Shown one piece after another: positions 1 through 7,621 of a stretch of DNA of 36,168 nucleotides (positions are counted from its first letter, which is position 1; every line of letters starts with the position of its first letter). Both the position numbers and the translations under genes were made by a program. Location of the stretch: the NCBI RefSeq assembly GCF_030694575.1, contig NZ_JAUYUS010000082.1:1-36168 (forward strand). The letters are read 5' to 3'. Under the pieces are notes generated by a model, which saw only the letters and a program-made list of their open reading frames with translations, was not told where the DNA came from and ran no database searches. Source of the DNA: Parvibaculum sp. GTDB lineage: Bacteria; Pseudomonadota; Alphaproteobacteria; Parvibaculales; Parvibaculaceae.

Positions 1-821
1 CCGGCGCTCAACACATCCCGCCAGCGCCCGTTCGTGCCCTTGTTGATGAAGGTCGTGGCGCCGCCTTCCCAGAGCAGGCCGCCAAGCGGTGCGCTCTTGT
101 CCGCGTGTTTCTTCATATAGTCGAAGGTGCAATGTTCGACGATCGCCGGCCAGCGCGCTTCGTCAACCTCGATGTCCAGAAACGCCGCGAGGCGGCGGAT
201 CTCGCCTTCCATGTCGTGTTTCATCGCGTCGAAATGCATGAAATGGATGTTCGGGAGGTGGCGGATGGCCCACCAGCTCGAAACATTCTCCCAGAAAGAC
301 CAGAAGGGATAACCGTCGCGCGCGACCCAGTCGTTGAAATAGGTGCGGACGTCGCTGGTGACGCGGCCGATCTTTTCGCCGACGAGGCCGGGCGTTTCGT
401 TCAACGCCTCGTAGAAGGCGTCGTTTGCATTGGCGTGGTGGTTGTACATGGACCAGAGAACGTCGCGTCCGTCGCGGCCGATATAAATGTATTTCGCCTT
501 CGGCGAGTAGACGAGGGCGTCGACCGGCAAATGCGTCTTCACGAAACGGCGGTGGGTCTGCGCTTCGAGCGCTTCAAGCTTCACCTCTGCCGGCGGCACG
601 CGCAGGTCGAGCCAGTGCGAGAGTTCGTTCACCGGCACATCCTCGGCGCCGTTGAAGATCAGTTGACCGACAATCTGCTGCGTCCATGTGGTGCCCGCCT
701 TGCCATAGGTCGAGATCACGATATCGCCGTCGCGAAACCTGAAGTCGTTCCACACGGTCGATTCGAAATGATTGCTGTGCAGCTCGCGCGTCTTTTGCGG
801 CCACGCAATATCCGTCGCCAT
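1..821 (-). CDS. Sulfotransferase family protein (3' end beyond the window)
   Basis: Only the first 273 codons lie in the window; the C-terminus is off the left edge. It is a PAPS-dependent sulfotransferase of the cytosolic/aryl type, moving a sulfuryl group from 3'-phosphoadenylyl sulfate to an acceptor that cannot be predicted. Seen directly: the 5'-phosphosulfate-binding loop YGKAGTTW (about residues 39-46), KTHLP (95-99), the 3'-phosphate-binding segment RDGRDVLWSMYNHH (116-129), and a C-terminal KGTNGRW motif that completes the PAPS site. The start is the ATG at 821, behind a purine-rich GGGGGACAGGA. It reads in the same direction as trxB but is separated from it by a strong terminator, so it is probably its own unit. 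The family assignment is secure; the substrate is unknown. Confidence 0.9.
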   Translation of the reverse strand, partial: MATDIAWPQKTRELHSNHFESTVWNDFRFRDGDIVISTYGKAGTTWTQQIVGQLIFNGAEDVPVNELSHWLDLRVPPAEVKLEALEAQTHRRFVKTHLPVDALVYSPKAKYIYIGRDGRDVLWSMYNHHANANDAFYEALNETPGLVGEKIGRVTSDVRTYFNDWVARDGYPFWSFWENVSSWWAIRHLPNIHFMHFDAMKHDMEGEIRRLAAFLDIEVDEARWPAIVEHCTFDYMKKHADKSAPLGGLLWEGGATTFINKGTNGRWRDVLSA

Positions 822-890
822 TCCTGTCCCCCCGCTACGATTCGTTTGTCCGTGGAGAGACTATCGGCCGTCGCCGGCGTGTGGAAGGGA

Positions 891-922
891 CAAAAAAACC
901 GCCCGGAGCGGGCTCCGGGCGG
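891..922 (-). terminator. Rho-independent terminator after trxB
   Basis: Perfect 11-bp GC-rich stem (899-909 with 912-922, 2-nt loop) followed on the minus strand by seven T (892-898). It lies 25 bases past the trxB stop and ends the ahpC-trxB transcript before the sulfotransferase gene. Confidence 0.9.
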
Positions 923-946
923 CGTGTTTCGGCGCTACTTTGCCGG

Positions 947-1951
947 TCAGGCCGTCGCGGCCTCGCGCGAGCGCTCGAGGGGGCCGGGGCCCTTGCCGGC
1001 TTTCTCCGCCTCCTGGCCAGCGAGCCAGCGTTCCGTTTCGAGGGCGGCCATGCAGCCCATGCCCGCCGCCGTGACGGCCTGGCGGTAGATGTCGTCCGTC
1101 ACGTCGCCCGCCGCGAAGACGCCGGGGATGCTGGTCGCGGTCGAATCCGGCGCGGTCACGAGATAGCCGCCGGTCTTGGTCTTCAACTGGTCCTTGAAGA
1201 GTTCGGTCGCCGGCGAGTGGCCGATCGCCATGAAGACGCCGTCGGCCTTCAACTCGCGCGTCTCGCCCGTCTTCACGTTGCGGATGCGCGCGCCGGTGAC
1301 GCCGGGCGGGTTTTCGGTGCCGAGGATTTCGTCGATCGCCGAATCCCAGATCACTTCGATCTTCGGATGATTGAAGAGGCGCTCCTGCATGACCTTTTCG
1401 GCGCGGAACGTGTCGCGGCGATGGATCACCGTCACCTTGGTGGCGAAATTGGTGAGGAAGAGCGCTTCCTCGACGGCGGAATTGCCGCCGCCGACGACCA
1501 GCACTTCCTTGCCGCGATAGAAGAAGCCGTCGCAGGTGGCGCAGGCCGAGACGCCGAAGCCCTGGAATTTTTCCTCAGAGGGAATGCCGAGCCACTTCGC
1601 CTGCGCGCCCGTCGCGATGATGAGTGCGTCGGCGGTGTAAAGCGTGCCGCTGTCGCCCTTGAGTTCGAAGGGGTGCTTCGAAAGGTCGGCGGAGACGATC
1701 GTGTCGGCCACCATCTCGGTGCCCATGTGGCGCGCCTGCGCCTCCATCTGCTCCATCAGCCAGGGGCCCTGAACGGCCTCGGCGAAGCCCGGATAGTTTT
1801 CGACTTCGGTCGTGATGGTGAGCTGGCCGCCCGGCTGGATGCCCTGCACGAGCACCGGCTGCAGCATGGCGCGCGCGGCGTAGATCGCAGCCGTGTAGCC
1901 GGCGGCGCCGCCGCCGACGATGAGGACTTTCGAGTGTTTCTTTTCCGACAT
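947..1951 (-). CDS. trxB: Thioredoxin reductase (NADPH)
   Basis: A 334-aa FAD/NADPH-dependent thioredoxin reductase that reduces thioredoxin in the cytoplasm. Seen: an N-terminal FAD Rossmann motif GGGAAG (13-18), the redox-active ACATCDG motif with C137 and C140, a second NADPH-binding GGGNSAVEEA motif after it, and a C-terminal FAD signature FAAGDV. Length is normal for the low-molecular-weight bacterial family. The open frame runs 28 codons further upstream, but I chose the ATG at 1951 (MSEKKHSKVL) because it has a GGAAG ribosome site and the upstream part is proline/arginine-rich and includes the intergenic hairpin. It lies downstream of the peroxiredoxin gene on the same strand, so the pair probably supplies a thiol-peroxidase pathway with its reducing power. 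Confidence 0.95.
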   Translation of the reverse strand: MSEKKHSKVLIVGGGAAGYTAAIYAARAMLQPVLVQGIQPGGQLTITTEVENYPGFAEAVQGPWLMEQMEAQARHMGTEMVADTIVSADLSKHPFELKGDSGTLYTADALIIATGAQAKWLGIPSEEKFQGFGVSACATCDGFFYRGKEVLVVGGGNSAVEEALFLTNFATKVTVIHRRDTFRAEKVMQERLFNHPKIEVIWDSAIDEILGTENPPGVTGARIRNVKTGETRELKADGVFMAIGHSPATELFKDQLKTKTGGYLVTAPDSTATSIPGVFAAGDVTDDIYRQAVTAAGMGCMAALETERWLAGQEAEKAGKGPGPLERSREAATA

Positions 1952-1989
1952 GATGCTTCCGTTCGGCTTGCGCTTCGGGCGGGTAGGGC

Positions 1990-2033
1990 GGCGGGCCCTC
2001 CGGTCCACTATATAGGGACCGGGAGGGCCCGCC
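1990..2033 (-). other. Long GC-rich inverted repeat between peroxiredoxin gene and trxB
   Basis: Arms 1990-2006 and 2016-2033 are complementary over about 17 bp with one bulged base, around a TATATA-containing loop. There is no T-run after the stem on the minus strand, so it is not a standard terminator. It could lower read-through from the peroxiredoxin gene into trxB or stabilise the upstream message. Confidence 0.55.
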
Positions 2034-2043
2034 AAAAGGCGGT

Positions 2044-2649
2044 TTAGAGTGCCTCTGCGTGCACGCCCAGATATTTGGCGACGCCGGCGGCGTCCGCCTT
2101 CATGCCTTCCTGGCCCTTCTGCCAGCCAGCCGGGCAGACTTCGCCGTGCTCTTCGTGGAACTGCAGCGCGTCGACCATGCGCAGCGCCTCGTCGGCATTG
2201 CGGCCGAGCGGCAGGTCGTTGACGAGCTGGTGGCGGACGACGCCCGCGCGGTCGATCAGGAAGGTGCCGCGCAGTGCCACGCCGTCCTTTTCGATCAGCA
2301 CGTCATAGTCGCGCGCGATCTGCTTGGTCATGTCGGCCACCATCGGGAACTTGACCGGGCCGAGTCCGCCGTCGTTCGGGGCGGTGTTGCGCCAGGCGGC
2401 ATGCGTGAACTGGCTGTCGACGCTGACCGCGATCACCTTCACGTTCATCGCCTCGAATTTCGGCACGCGGTTGGAGTAAGCGAGGATTTCCGAGGGGCAG
2501 ACGAAGGTGAAGTCGAGCGGGTAGAAGAACACCAGCCCGTAAGAGCCGTTGAGGTATGAGCGGAGATTGAAGTCCTCGACGATCTCGCCATCCGGCAGGA
2601 CGGCGGCGGCGGTGAAATCGGGGGCCTGTTTGCCTACGAGAACGGCCAT
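2044..2649 (-). CDS. ahpC: Typical 2-Cys peroxiredoxin (AhpC/Prx1 type)
   Basis: A 201-aa cytoplasmic thiol peroxidase reducing hydrogen peroxide, organic peroxides or peroxynitrite. The peroxidatic cysteine is C51 in FFYPLDFTFVCPSE and the resolving cysteine is C172 in GEVCPAGW, both in full context, so it is a typical 2-Cys enzyme of the AhpC/Prx1 subfamily. The start ATG at 2649 has an AAAGGAG ribosome site. No ahpF is present; trxB lies 92 bases downstream on the same strand, which suggests electrons come from thioredoxin/thioredoxin reductase (inference). A near-perfect Irr-type iron box lies about 50 bases upstream of the start. The symbol ahpC is used for the subfamily; prx would also be acceptable. 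Confidence 0.9.
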   Translation of the reverse strand: MAVLVGKQAPDFTAAAVLPDGEIVEDFNLRSYLNGSYGLVFFYPLDFTFVCPSEILAYSNRVPKFEAMNVKVIAVSVDSQFTHAAWRNTAPNDGGLGPVKFPMVADMTKQIARDYDVLIEKDGVALRGTFLIDRAGVVRHQLVNDLPLGRNADEALRMVDALQFHEEHGEVCPAGWQKGQEGMKADAAGVAKYLGVHAEAL

Positions 2650-2995
2650 TTACGGAAACTCCTTTGAACTGAATGGGTTAGTCTTGAGTGTTTCCAGCTA
2701 TTTAGACGCATTCTAAAGCATATTCAAGGAAATTTGCTGCACTGCGACAAAATATCTGGGTAATAAAATGGGGTGTGGCGGTTCCGGGAACCTGCGGGAT
2801 TCAGGGGAGATTCGGATGCGGCCGCCAGATGGGTGAAGACTCTTTTTGGCCTGCCGCCGCACGCCGCTGCCCCGGCTTTGACCGGGACACCTTTTCATTT
2901 GACCGTTCCGCCGTTTCCTCCCGTTTGCTTTTGTACGCTTGATCGGCCTTGAGTAGGTTCCGGCGCGCATCATCCGGACAAAAAGGGGAATCACC
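2650..2995. other. Divergent intergenic region, peroxiredoxin / TPR protein
   Basis: 346 bases with no credible gene. The left part is AT-rich and holds the Irr-type dyad and presumably the promoter of the peroxiredoxin gene. The right part is GC-rich and should contain the promoter of the TPR gene, but I could not identify -35/-10 boxes with confidence. Confidence 0.5.
2701..2717. promoter_or_regulatory. Putative Irr box / iron control element
   Basis: TTTAGACGCATTCTAAA matches the alphaproteobacterial iron control element as I recall it, TTTAGAA-N3-TTCTAAA, at every defined position except one (C instead of A at position 7). It is a 17-bp imperfect dyad in an AT-rich stretch 51 bases upstream of the peroxiredoxin start and about 280 bases upstream of the rightward TPR gene. 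The position fits Irr control of the peroxiredoxin-trxB unit. The sequence match is direct; regulation is inferred. Confidence 0.6.
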
Positions 2996-4792
2996 ATGGC
3001 CAGATCGCCGTTCCTGCTCGCCATCGGCGCTTCAGCCGTTGCAGGCGCCGCCTTGTTCGCGAGCGTTCCGCCGCAGGAGGCGAAGCCCTCGCAAGCCGAA
3101 CTTGAAATACTGCTCGATCCGCGGCTGGTCGCGCAGAACCAGTGCGGGCGCGGCGGCAGGGAGCGTGCGGCCTTCTTCAAACCCTCTTTTCAGCTCGCAT
3201 TGGCGGCCTCGGCGCAAGCCGCGACGAACGCCGCCGACGAGAAGCTGCCGCTCTGGCCCGGCCTCGGCGACCGCACGGTTCGGATCACGACAGCGAGCGA
3301 CGAGGCGCAGGTCTATTTCGACCAGGGCTTTGCGCTGCTCTACGGCTTCAATCACTGGGAAGCGATCCGTGCCTTTCAGGAGGCGCAGCGGATCGATCCC
3401 GGTTGCGCCATGTGCTACTGGGGCGAAGCGAAGGCGCGCGGGCCCAACATCAATGCACCGATGGATGCGGGTGAGGAAGATCCGGCGCTCATCGCGATCG
3501 GCAAGGCTGTGGCGCTTGCAGGCAACGCATCCGCGAAAGAGCGGGCGCTGATCGAGGCGCTGGCGCTGCGCTACGTGGCGGACGGAGAGATGGCGCGCGC
3601 GGAACTCGACAAGCGTTATGCCGAGGCGATGGAGAAAATCCACACGCGCTATCCCGGCGATCAGGACATCGCGGTCCTTTACGCCGAGGCACAGATGGAT
3701 CTTTCGCCGTGGAATTACTGGGAGCGGGATCAGCGGACGCCGAGGCCGCATATTGCCGGCGCGATCAAGGCCGTGGAGAGGGTTCTCGCCGCGAACCCGA
3801 ACCATGCGGGTGCCATCCATCTCCAGATTCATCTGATGGAAGCCTCCGCGATGCCGGAGCGTGCGGAGAAAGGCGCGGGCCGTCTTGCCGATTTGATGCC
3901 CGGTGCCGGCCATCTCGTCCATATGCCGGGGCACATCTATTTCCGCGTCGGCCGCTATCTCGACTCGCTCGAGACGAATGTGCGCGCGGTCGCGGTGGAC
4001 GAAGCCTATCTGGCGAAAACGGAAGGGTCGCCCATCTATCGCTACGGCTATTACCCGCACAACGTCCATTTCGTTCTGGTCTCGGCGCAGATGGCGGGCG
4101 ATGCGAAGACGGCGCTCGACTATGCACGGAAACTCGACGGGCTCATTCCCTTCGACGCCGTGACATCCGCCGCCATCGTCCAGCCGGTCAAGGTGGCGCC
4201 TTACTATGCCTATCTCGAATTCGGAACGGCGGACGACATCGCCAACATGCCCGAGCCGCCGGACGGCCTTCCTTTCGTCAAGGGAATATGGCGATACGTG
4301 CAGGGCGTGGCGGCCGCGCGCGCGGGCGATCTCGCGGCGGCGCGGGCCGAGGCCGACGCCATCGCCGCGCTTCGGGGCGACGAGGCCCTGACGCCGCTCG
4401 CCGCTACGAATGTGCCGGCGGGGGATATCCTGCTTCTCTCCGAAACGGTGCTGCGCGCCCGCATCGATCAGCGCGAGGGCAAGCTCGACGCCGCACGCGC
4501 GAAGCTCGAACAGGCCCTCGTCCTTCAGGACGGTCTCATCTATTCGGAGCCACCTTACTGGTACTATCCGGTCGAGCAGACGCTCGCCGCGGTGTTGCTC
4601 GAAGCGGGCGATGCGGATGCGGCGGTCGCACGGTTCCGGGCCGCGCTGGTCCGTCACCCCAACAATGCATGGTCGCTTTACGGGTTGATGAAAGCGCAGG
4701 AGGCGGCGGGCGACGCGGCGGCGAGCTATACGGCGGAACTGTTGCGCAAGGCCGCGTTCGATCCGGGCGCGATCACGCTCGACCGGCTGTAG
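2996..4792 (+). CDS. Secreted TPR-repeat protein of unknown function
   Basis: A 598-aa protein with an N-terminal hydrophobic signal-like segment (about residues 5-23, ending near ASVPPQ), so probably periplasmic or envelope-attached. Seen: TPR-like units such as QVYFDQGFALLYGFNHWEAI (about 105-125), a second group with NPNHAGAIHLQIHLMEAS, and an alanine-rich C-terminal run of helices including NNAWSLYGLMKAQE. The central HLVHMPGHIYFRVGRY block and WNYWERD recur in a family of bacterial TPR proteins of unknown role; the histidines there are not assigned a function. The start ATG follows AAAAGGGGAATCACC. It is monocistronic: divergent from the peroxiredoxin gene and ended by a strong terminator. 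The fold and export are well supported; the role is unknown. Confidence 0.85.
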   Translation: MARSPFLLAIGASAVAGAALFASVPPQEAKPSQAELEILLDPRLVAQNQCGRGGRERAAFFKPSFQLALAASAQAATNAADEKLPLWPGLGDRTVRITTASDEAQVYFDQGFALLYGFNHWEAIRAFQEAQRIDPGCAMCYWGEAKARGPNINAPMDAGEEDPALIAIGKAVALAGNASAKERALIEALALRYVADGEMARAELDKRYAEAMEKIHTRYPGDQDIAVLYAEAQMDLSPWNYWERDQRTPRPHIAGAIKAVERVLAANPNHAGAIHLQIHLMEASAMPERAEKGAGRLADLMPGAGHLVHMPGHIYFRVGRYLDSLETNVRAVAVDEAYLAKTEGSPIYRYGYYPHNVHFVLVSAQMAGDAKTALDYARKLDGLIPFDAVTSAAIVQPVKVAPYYAYLEFGTADDIANMPEPPDGLPFVKGIWRYVQGVAAARAGDLAAARAEADAIAALRGDEALTPLAATNVPAGDILLLSETVLRARIDQREGKLDAARAKLEQALVLQDGLIYSEPPYWYYPVEQTLAAVLLEAGDADAAVARFRAALVRHPNNAWSLYGLMKAQEAAGDAAASYTAELLRKAAFDPGAITLDRL

Positions 4793-4796
4793 AAAG

Positions 4797-4833
4797 ACAA
4801 AAGCCACCGCATAGCGATTGCGGTGGCTTTTTT
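4797..4833. terminator. Bidirectional rho-independent terminator
   Basis: Perfect 10-bp stem (4802-4811 with 4819-4828, 7-nt loop), preceded by AAAA and followed by TTTTTT. It lies between the convergent TPR gene and the 659-aa gene and can serve both. Confidence 0.9.
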
Positions 4834-4838
4834 ATCTC

Positions 4839-6818
4839 TCAGAACCCGAACATGTGATCGAGGCAGAAGCTCTTGTCGCCGTTGATCATGCCGTGGAAGC
4901 CGAAGAGGCGGCAGGTGGTGTCGCGAATGATGACATAGCCTGCACCGCCCATGCGTTCGCGTTCTTCGCGGCTGAACATTTCCGACAGGCGCCAGTGGAG
5001 CGAGCCGCCGCAGGCGATTTCCACTTTCGTTTCCGCGACCGGCTTGCCTTCCGCGTCATGCAGGATGAGCAGGGTCGAGCTTTTCTCGTGCCAGGGCGTC
5101 GAGGCTGGATAGATCAGGTGGCAGAGCGTGTCGAGCGCGCCGTTCTCGAGCGCGGGGCCCGCCACGCGCAGGAAGAGCCGCGTCGTCAGCCCCGGCGGCT
5201 TGTTGGTGTAGCTCTGCGGTTCGTCCTTGTAGATGACGGCGGTGTTGTAGATATGCGCCCCGAAGATCGTCTCGGCGCGGTGGCCGCTCGATTTCTGTTC
5301 GAAGCGGCCGAGCGCGTGGAGCCAGCCGTTGCCGTCGCCGCCCTCGCGGAAATCGTAGAGGAATTCGACATGGCCGTAGCCCGAGGGAAGCTTCAGCGCT
5401 TCCTCCTTCATCCATGCCTCGATATCGACTTCGACGCTTTCGCGGCGTGGGATGCGGCCGAGATATTTCGTGGCGACGGTCTTGCCCGTCGCGTCGATCA
5501 TTTCCGCGCGAAGCGGCATTTCATGCTCGTCGCGCGCCATCGGCGTCGGCAGCATCACGGTTTCGAACTTGTCGCGCGGCAGGATCGGCAGGGGCATGAT
5601 GTAGCCCTTGCCCATGTGCTTTTCGAGCCTGGCGATTTCGGGGTTCGGTTTCAGGTCCGTGCGTTCGACATTGGCATGGGCGATGCGGCGCTGGCCGCCG
5701 TCGCGCTTCACCTCGTAGCGCGGGCGCACGAAATAACGCCCCGCCACCACTTCGATCTGGTCCGGCCATTTCGCATGCGGCAGCAGGCTTTCCACCGGAA
5801 TGCCGCGCGTGCCGAAGGGCGGGATTTCGTCCTCGTACCATGAGACGTCCTGCGCCCCCATGATGTTGAGGCCGACCGTGCGCGGCGGGATCGGCATCGG
5901 GTGCGAATTCTGGACGAAGAGCGTCACGCGCTCGTCCGCGTCGCCCGCCGGCATGCCGGCATAGTAATCCGCCGGCCAGGCATTCGCGTCGTGGCTGCAG
6001 GAGAGCGCCAGTCCGTTCTCGCCATACATGTCGAGCGCGTATTTGACGACGTCGTGGCCCTTGATGCGGACCGCATGGATGAAAAGCGAGCCGGTGAAGT
6101 CCTCGAGGCCGAAGCGTTCGCGCACTTCAGCGCTGTCGATGGTGAAAGGCGCCCCCGCGACGGGCAGCGTCTCGCGCCATTCGGCGAGCTGTTCGCCCTT
6201 TTCGCCGAAGAGGCAGAGCCAGAGTTCCGGGCTGTCCGCGCCGTGCAGGCCCCAGTAGTTGGCGCTGGCGACGCGCGTGTGGATGCCGTCGGCGCCGTTC
6301 GCGCCCTTCTTTTCGCGCAGCAGTGCGAAGTTGGTCGCGAAGTTCAGCGGGTCGAGATAGTTCGCCTTGTTGGTCAGCATGTCGTCGGGCAGGCGGATGT
6401 CGTCGAGTGTCGCGATGCGCGCGCCGTCCGGGAAAACGTGAGCGATGGAGGGCAGCGTCTTCTGCGCGTCGAAGGCGAGCACGAGCACCGCTTTCGCGCG
6501 GCTGTTCTTCATCGCGTTCACAGGCTCGGCGTCGTGGCCGAGGAAAGCGCCGCCGAGGTCTTCGACGCGCTGGACGAAATAGCCGGCCACGTCGAGACGC
6601 GAGAGGTCGTAATAGGCGTGGAAATTGCCGATGGTGCCGGAGGGATCGTAGATCGCGACCGGGCCGGCCTTTGCGAGGTCTTCGATCAGTGCATGGCCCT
6701 TCGGCGCGGTCAGCGGGTGGCCGAGCGCCTTGAAGAGCGTCGCGCCGCCGGCATTGTTGCCGGGCCGCCAGCCATGCGAAAGATCGGCATTCTTGAACGT
6801 CTCGATTTGCAGCGTCAT
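4839..6818 (-). CDS. Conserved hypothetical protein, 659 aa
   Basis: I do not recognise a named family. The open frame codes 659 aa with normal high-GC codon use and no signal peptide or membrane segment. The N-terminal third (MTLQIETFKNADLSHGWRPGNNAGG, then a segment with AIYDPSGTIGNFHAYYDL) looks like a compact alpha/beta domain. The rest is beta-rich (FGEKGEQLAEW, SLFIHAVRIKG, ATKYLGRIPRRESVEVD), suggesting tandem beta-sandwich units. The start ATG at 6818 follows AAGGT. It lies 20 bases downstream of the oxygenase gene on the same strand, so the two are probably co-transcribed and may act together, for example as enzyme and substrate or as two steps of one pathway (inference). A shared terminator follows. 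Confidence 0.8.
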   Translation of the reverse strand: MTLQIETFKNADLSHGWRPGNNAGGATLFKALGHPLTAPKGHALIEDLAKAGPVAIYDPSGTIGNFHAYYDLSRLDVAGYFVQRVEDLGGAFLGHDAEPVNAMKNSRAKAVLVLAFDAQKTLPSIAHVFPDGARIATLDDIRLPDDMLTNKANYLDPLNFATNFALLREKKGANGADGIHTRVASANYWGLHGADSPELWLCLFGEKGEQLAEWRETLPVAGAPFTIDSAEVRERFGLEDFTGSLFIHAVRIKGHDVVKYALDMYGENGLALSCSHDANAWPADYYAGMPAGDADERVTLFVQNSHPMPIPPRTVGLNIMGAQDVSWYEDEIPPFGTRGIPVESLLPHAKWPDQIEVVAGRYFVRPRYEVKRDGGQRRIAHANVERTDLKPNPEIARLEKHMGKGYIMPLPILPRDKFETVMLPTPMARDEHEMPLRAEMIDATGKTVATKYLGRIPRRESVEVDIEAWMKEEALKLPSGYGHVEFLYDFREGGDGNGWLHALGRFEQKSSGHRAETIFGAHIYNTAVIYKDEPQSYTNKPPGLTTRLFLRVAGPALENGALDTLCHLIYPASTPWHEKSSTLLILHDAEGKPVAETKVEIACGGSLHWRLSEMFSREERERMGGAGYVIIRDTTCRLFGFHGMINGDKSFCLDHMFGF

Positions 6819-6838
6819 GCTTTTACCTTGCGCGTCTC

Positions 6839-7498
6839 TCAGTAGGTTTCAGGCGAGACTTCGCGCGTGGCACGCGAACCGAACGGGTTGAGGCGTTTCA
6901 GCGCCGCCGTGAAGCGATGGCGCCGCTGCTCGTGGCTCACCACGTCCTCGTCGCGCACCCAGTTCATCTGGATGGCGCGGCGCTGGCCCTCGAAGGGCTC
7001 GTGGCCGTGCCATGAATTGTCGGAGCGCTTGAAGATGAGGAGCGTGCCGCCATTGGGCGAGACTTCCTCGACCGCGTCGTTGAGGTCGGTGCCCGAGCGC
7101 AGGATGCGGAGCCGGCCGCCGCCCGCTTCCCAATCCTGGTTGAGATAGAGCAGCACGGTGATGATCTTCGACGGCGTGTCGGTGTGGATCTTGCCGTTGG
7201 TGCGGCTGCAAAAGCCGCGGATTGTGAACATGGTCGGGCGGTCGGACAGATCGATGCCGAACTTCTCCTCGATCGCGTCCCGGAATTCCGGTCCGTTCAT
7301 CTCGGCGAGCAATTGTTCGAAGCTGCCATAGATGTCGAGTTCGCTGGGCGGGATCGACCCTGTGGAATCCATGGGAGGAAAATCCGCGATCACGCTGTCG
7401 AGCGCCTTGCCGGTCACGAAGGCGGGAACGACGAGATATTCGTAAGGATCGGTCTTCAGCGGTGTCGCGCGCAGCGCGTCGATGTCGAGCAAGCTCAT
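6839..7498 (-). CDS. 2-oxoglutarate/Fe(II)-dependent oxygenase
   Basis: A 219-aa member of the prolyl-4-hydroxylase-like 2OG-Fe(II) oxygenase superfamily, which uses Fe(II), O2 and 2-oxoglutarate to hydroxylate a substrate. Seen: the iron-binding H105-T-D107 in GKIHTDTPSK, the distal histidine in SWHGHEPF (164 or 166), and the 2OG-binding arginine in QRRAIQMNW (173 or 174), all in double-stranded beta-helix order with YLNQDW and GGGRLRIL between. The frame is open 12 codons further, but I chose the ATG at 7498 (MSLLDIDALR). The ribosome site is weak there, so the start is less certain. It is the first gene of a probable two-gene unit with the 659-aa protein. Fold and cofactor residues are secure; the substrate is unknown. 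Confidence 0.88.
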   Translation of the reverse strand: MSLLDIDALRATPLKTDPYEYLVVPAFVTGKALDSVIADFPPMDSTGSIPPSELDIYGSFEQLLAEMNGPEFRDAIEEKFGIDLSDRPTMFTIRGFCSRTNGKIHTDTPSKIITVLLYLNQDWEAGGGRLRILRSGTDLNDAVEEVSPNGGTLLIFKRSDNSWHGHEPFEGQRRAIQMNWVRDEDVVSHEQRRHRFTAALKRLNPFGSRATREVSPETY

Positions 7499-7621
7499 GA
7501 TGCCGTCTGCCTTGTTGTCGCGCCCGTTTCGCATCCGGGCGTTTTCTGTTGGCGATCTTGCGGAAGCGGCGGGGCCTCTGGCAACGATCCAAATGTCGCG
7601 GCTGCCAATTGCCGCACCGGA

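Noticed and set aside
881-2047. 388-codon open frame antisense to trxB
   Set aside because: Covers trxB and its terminator; the product has no family motif and typical antisense composition.
3032-4807. 591-codon open frame antisense to the TPR gene
   Set aside because: Shadow of a gene with signal segment, TPR motifs and a good ribosome site; runs into the terminator stem.
7521-7544. Short stem followed by TTTT on the plus strand, upstream of the oxygenase gene
   Set aside because: No rightward gene ends there, and on the gene's own strand the T-run is missing; only a 6-bp stem.
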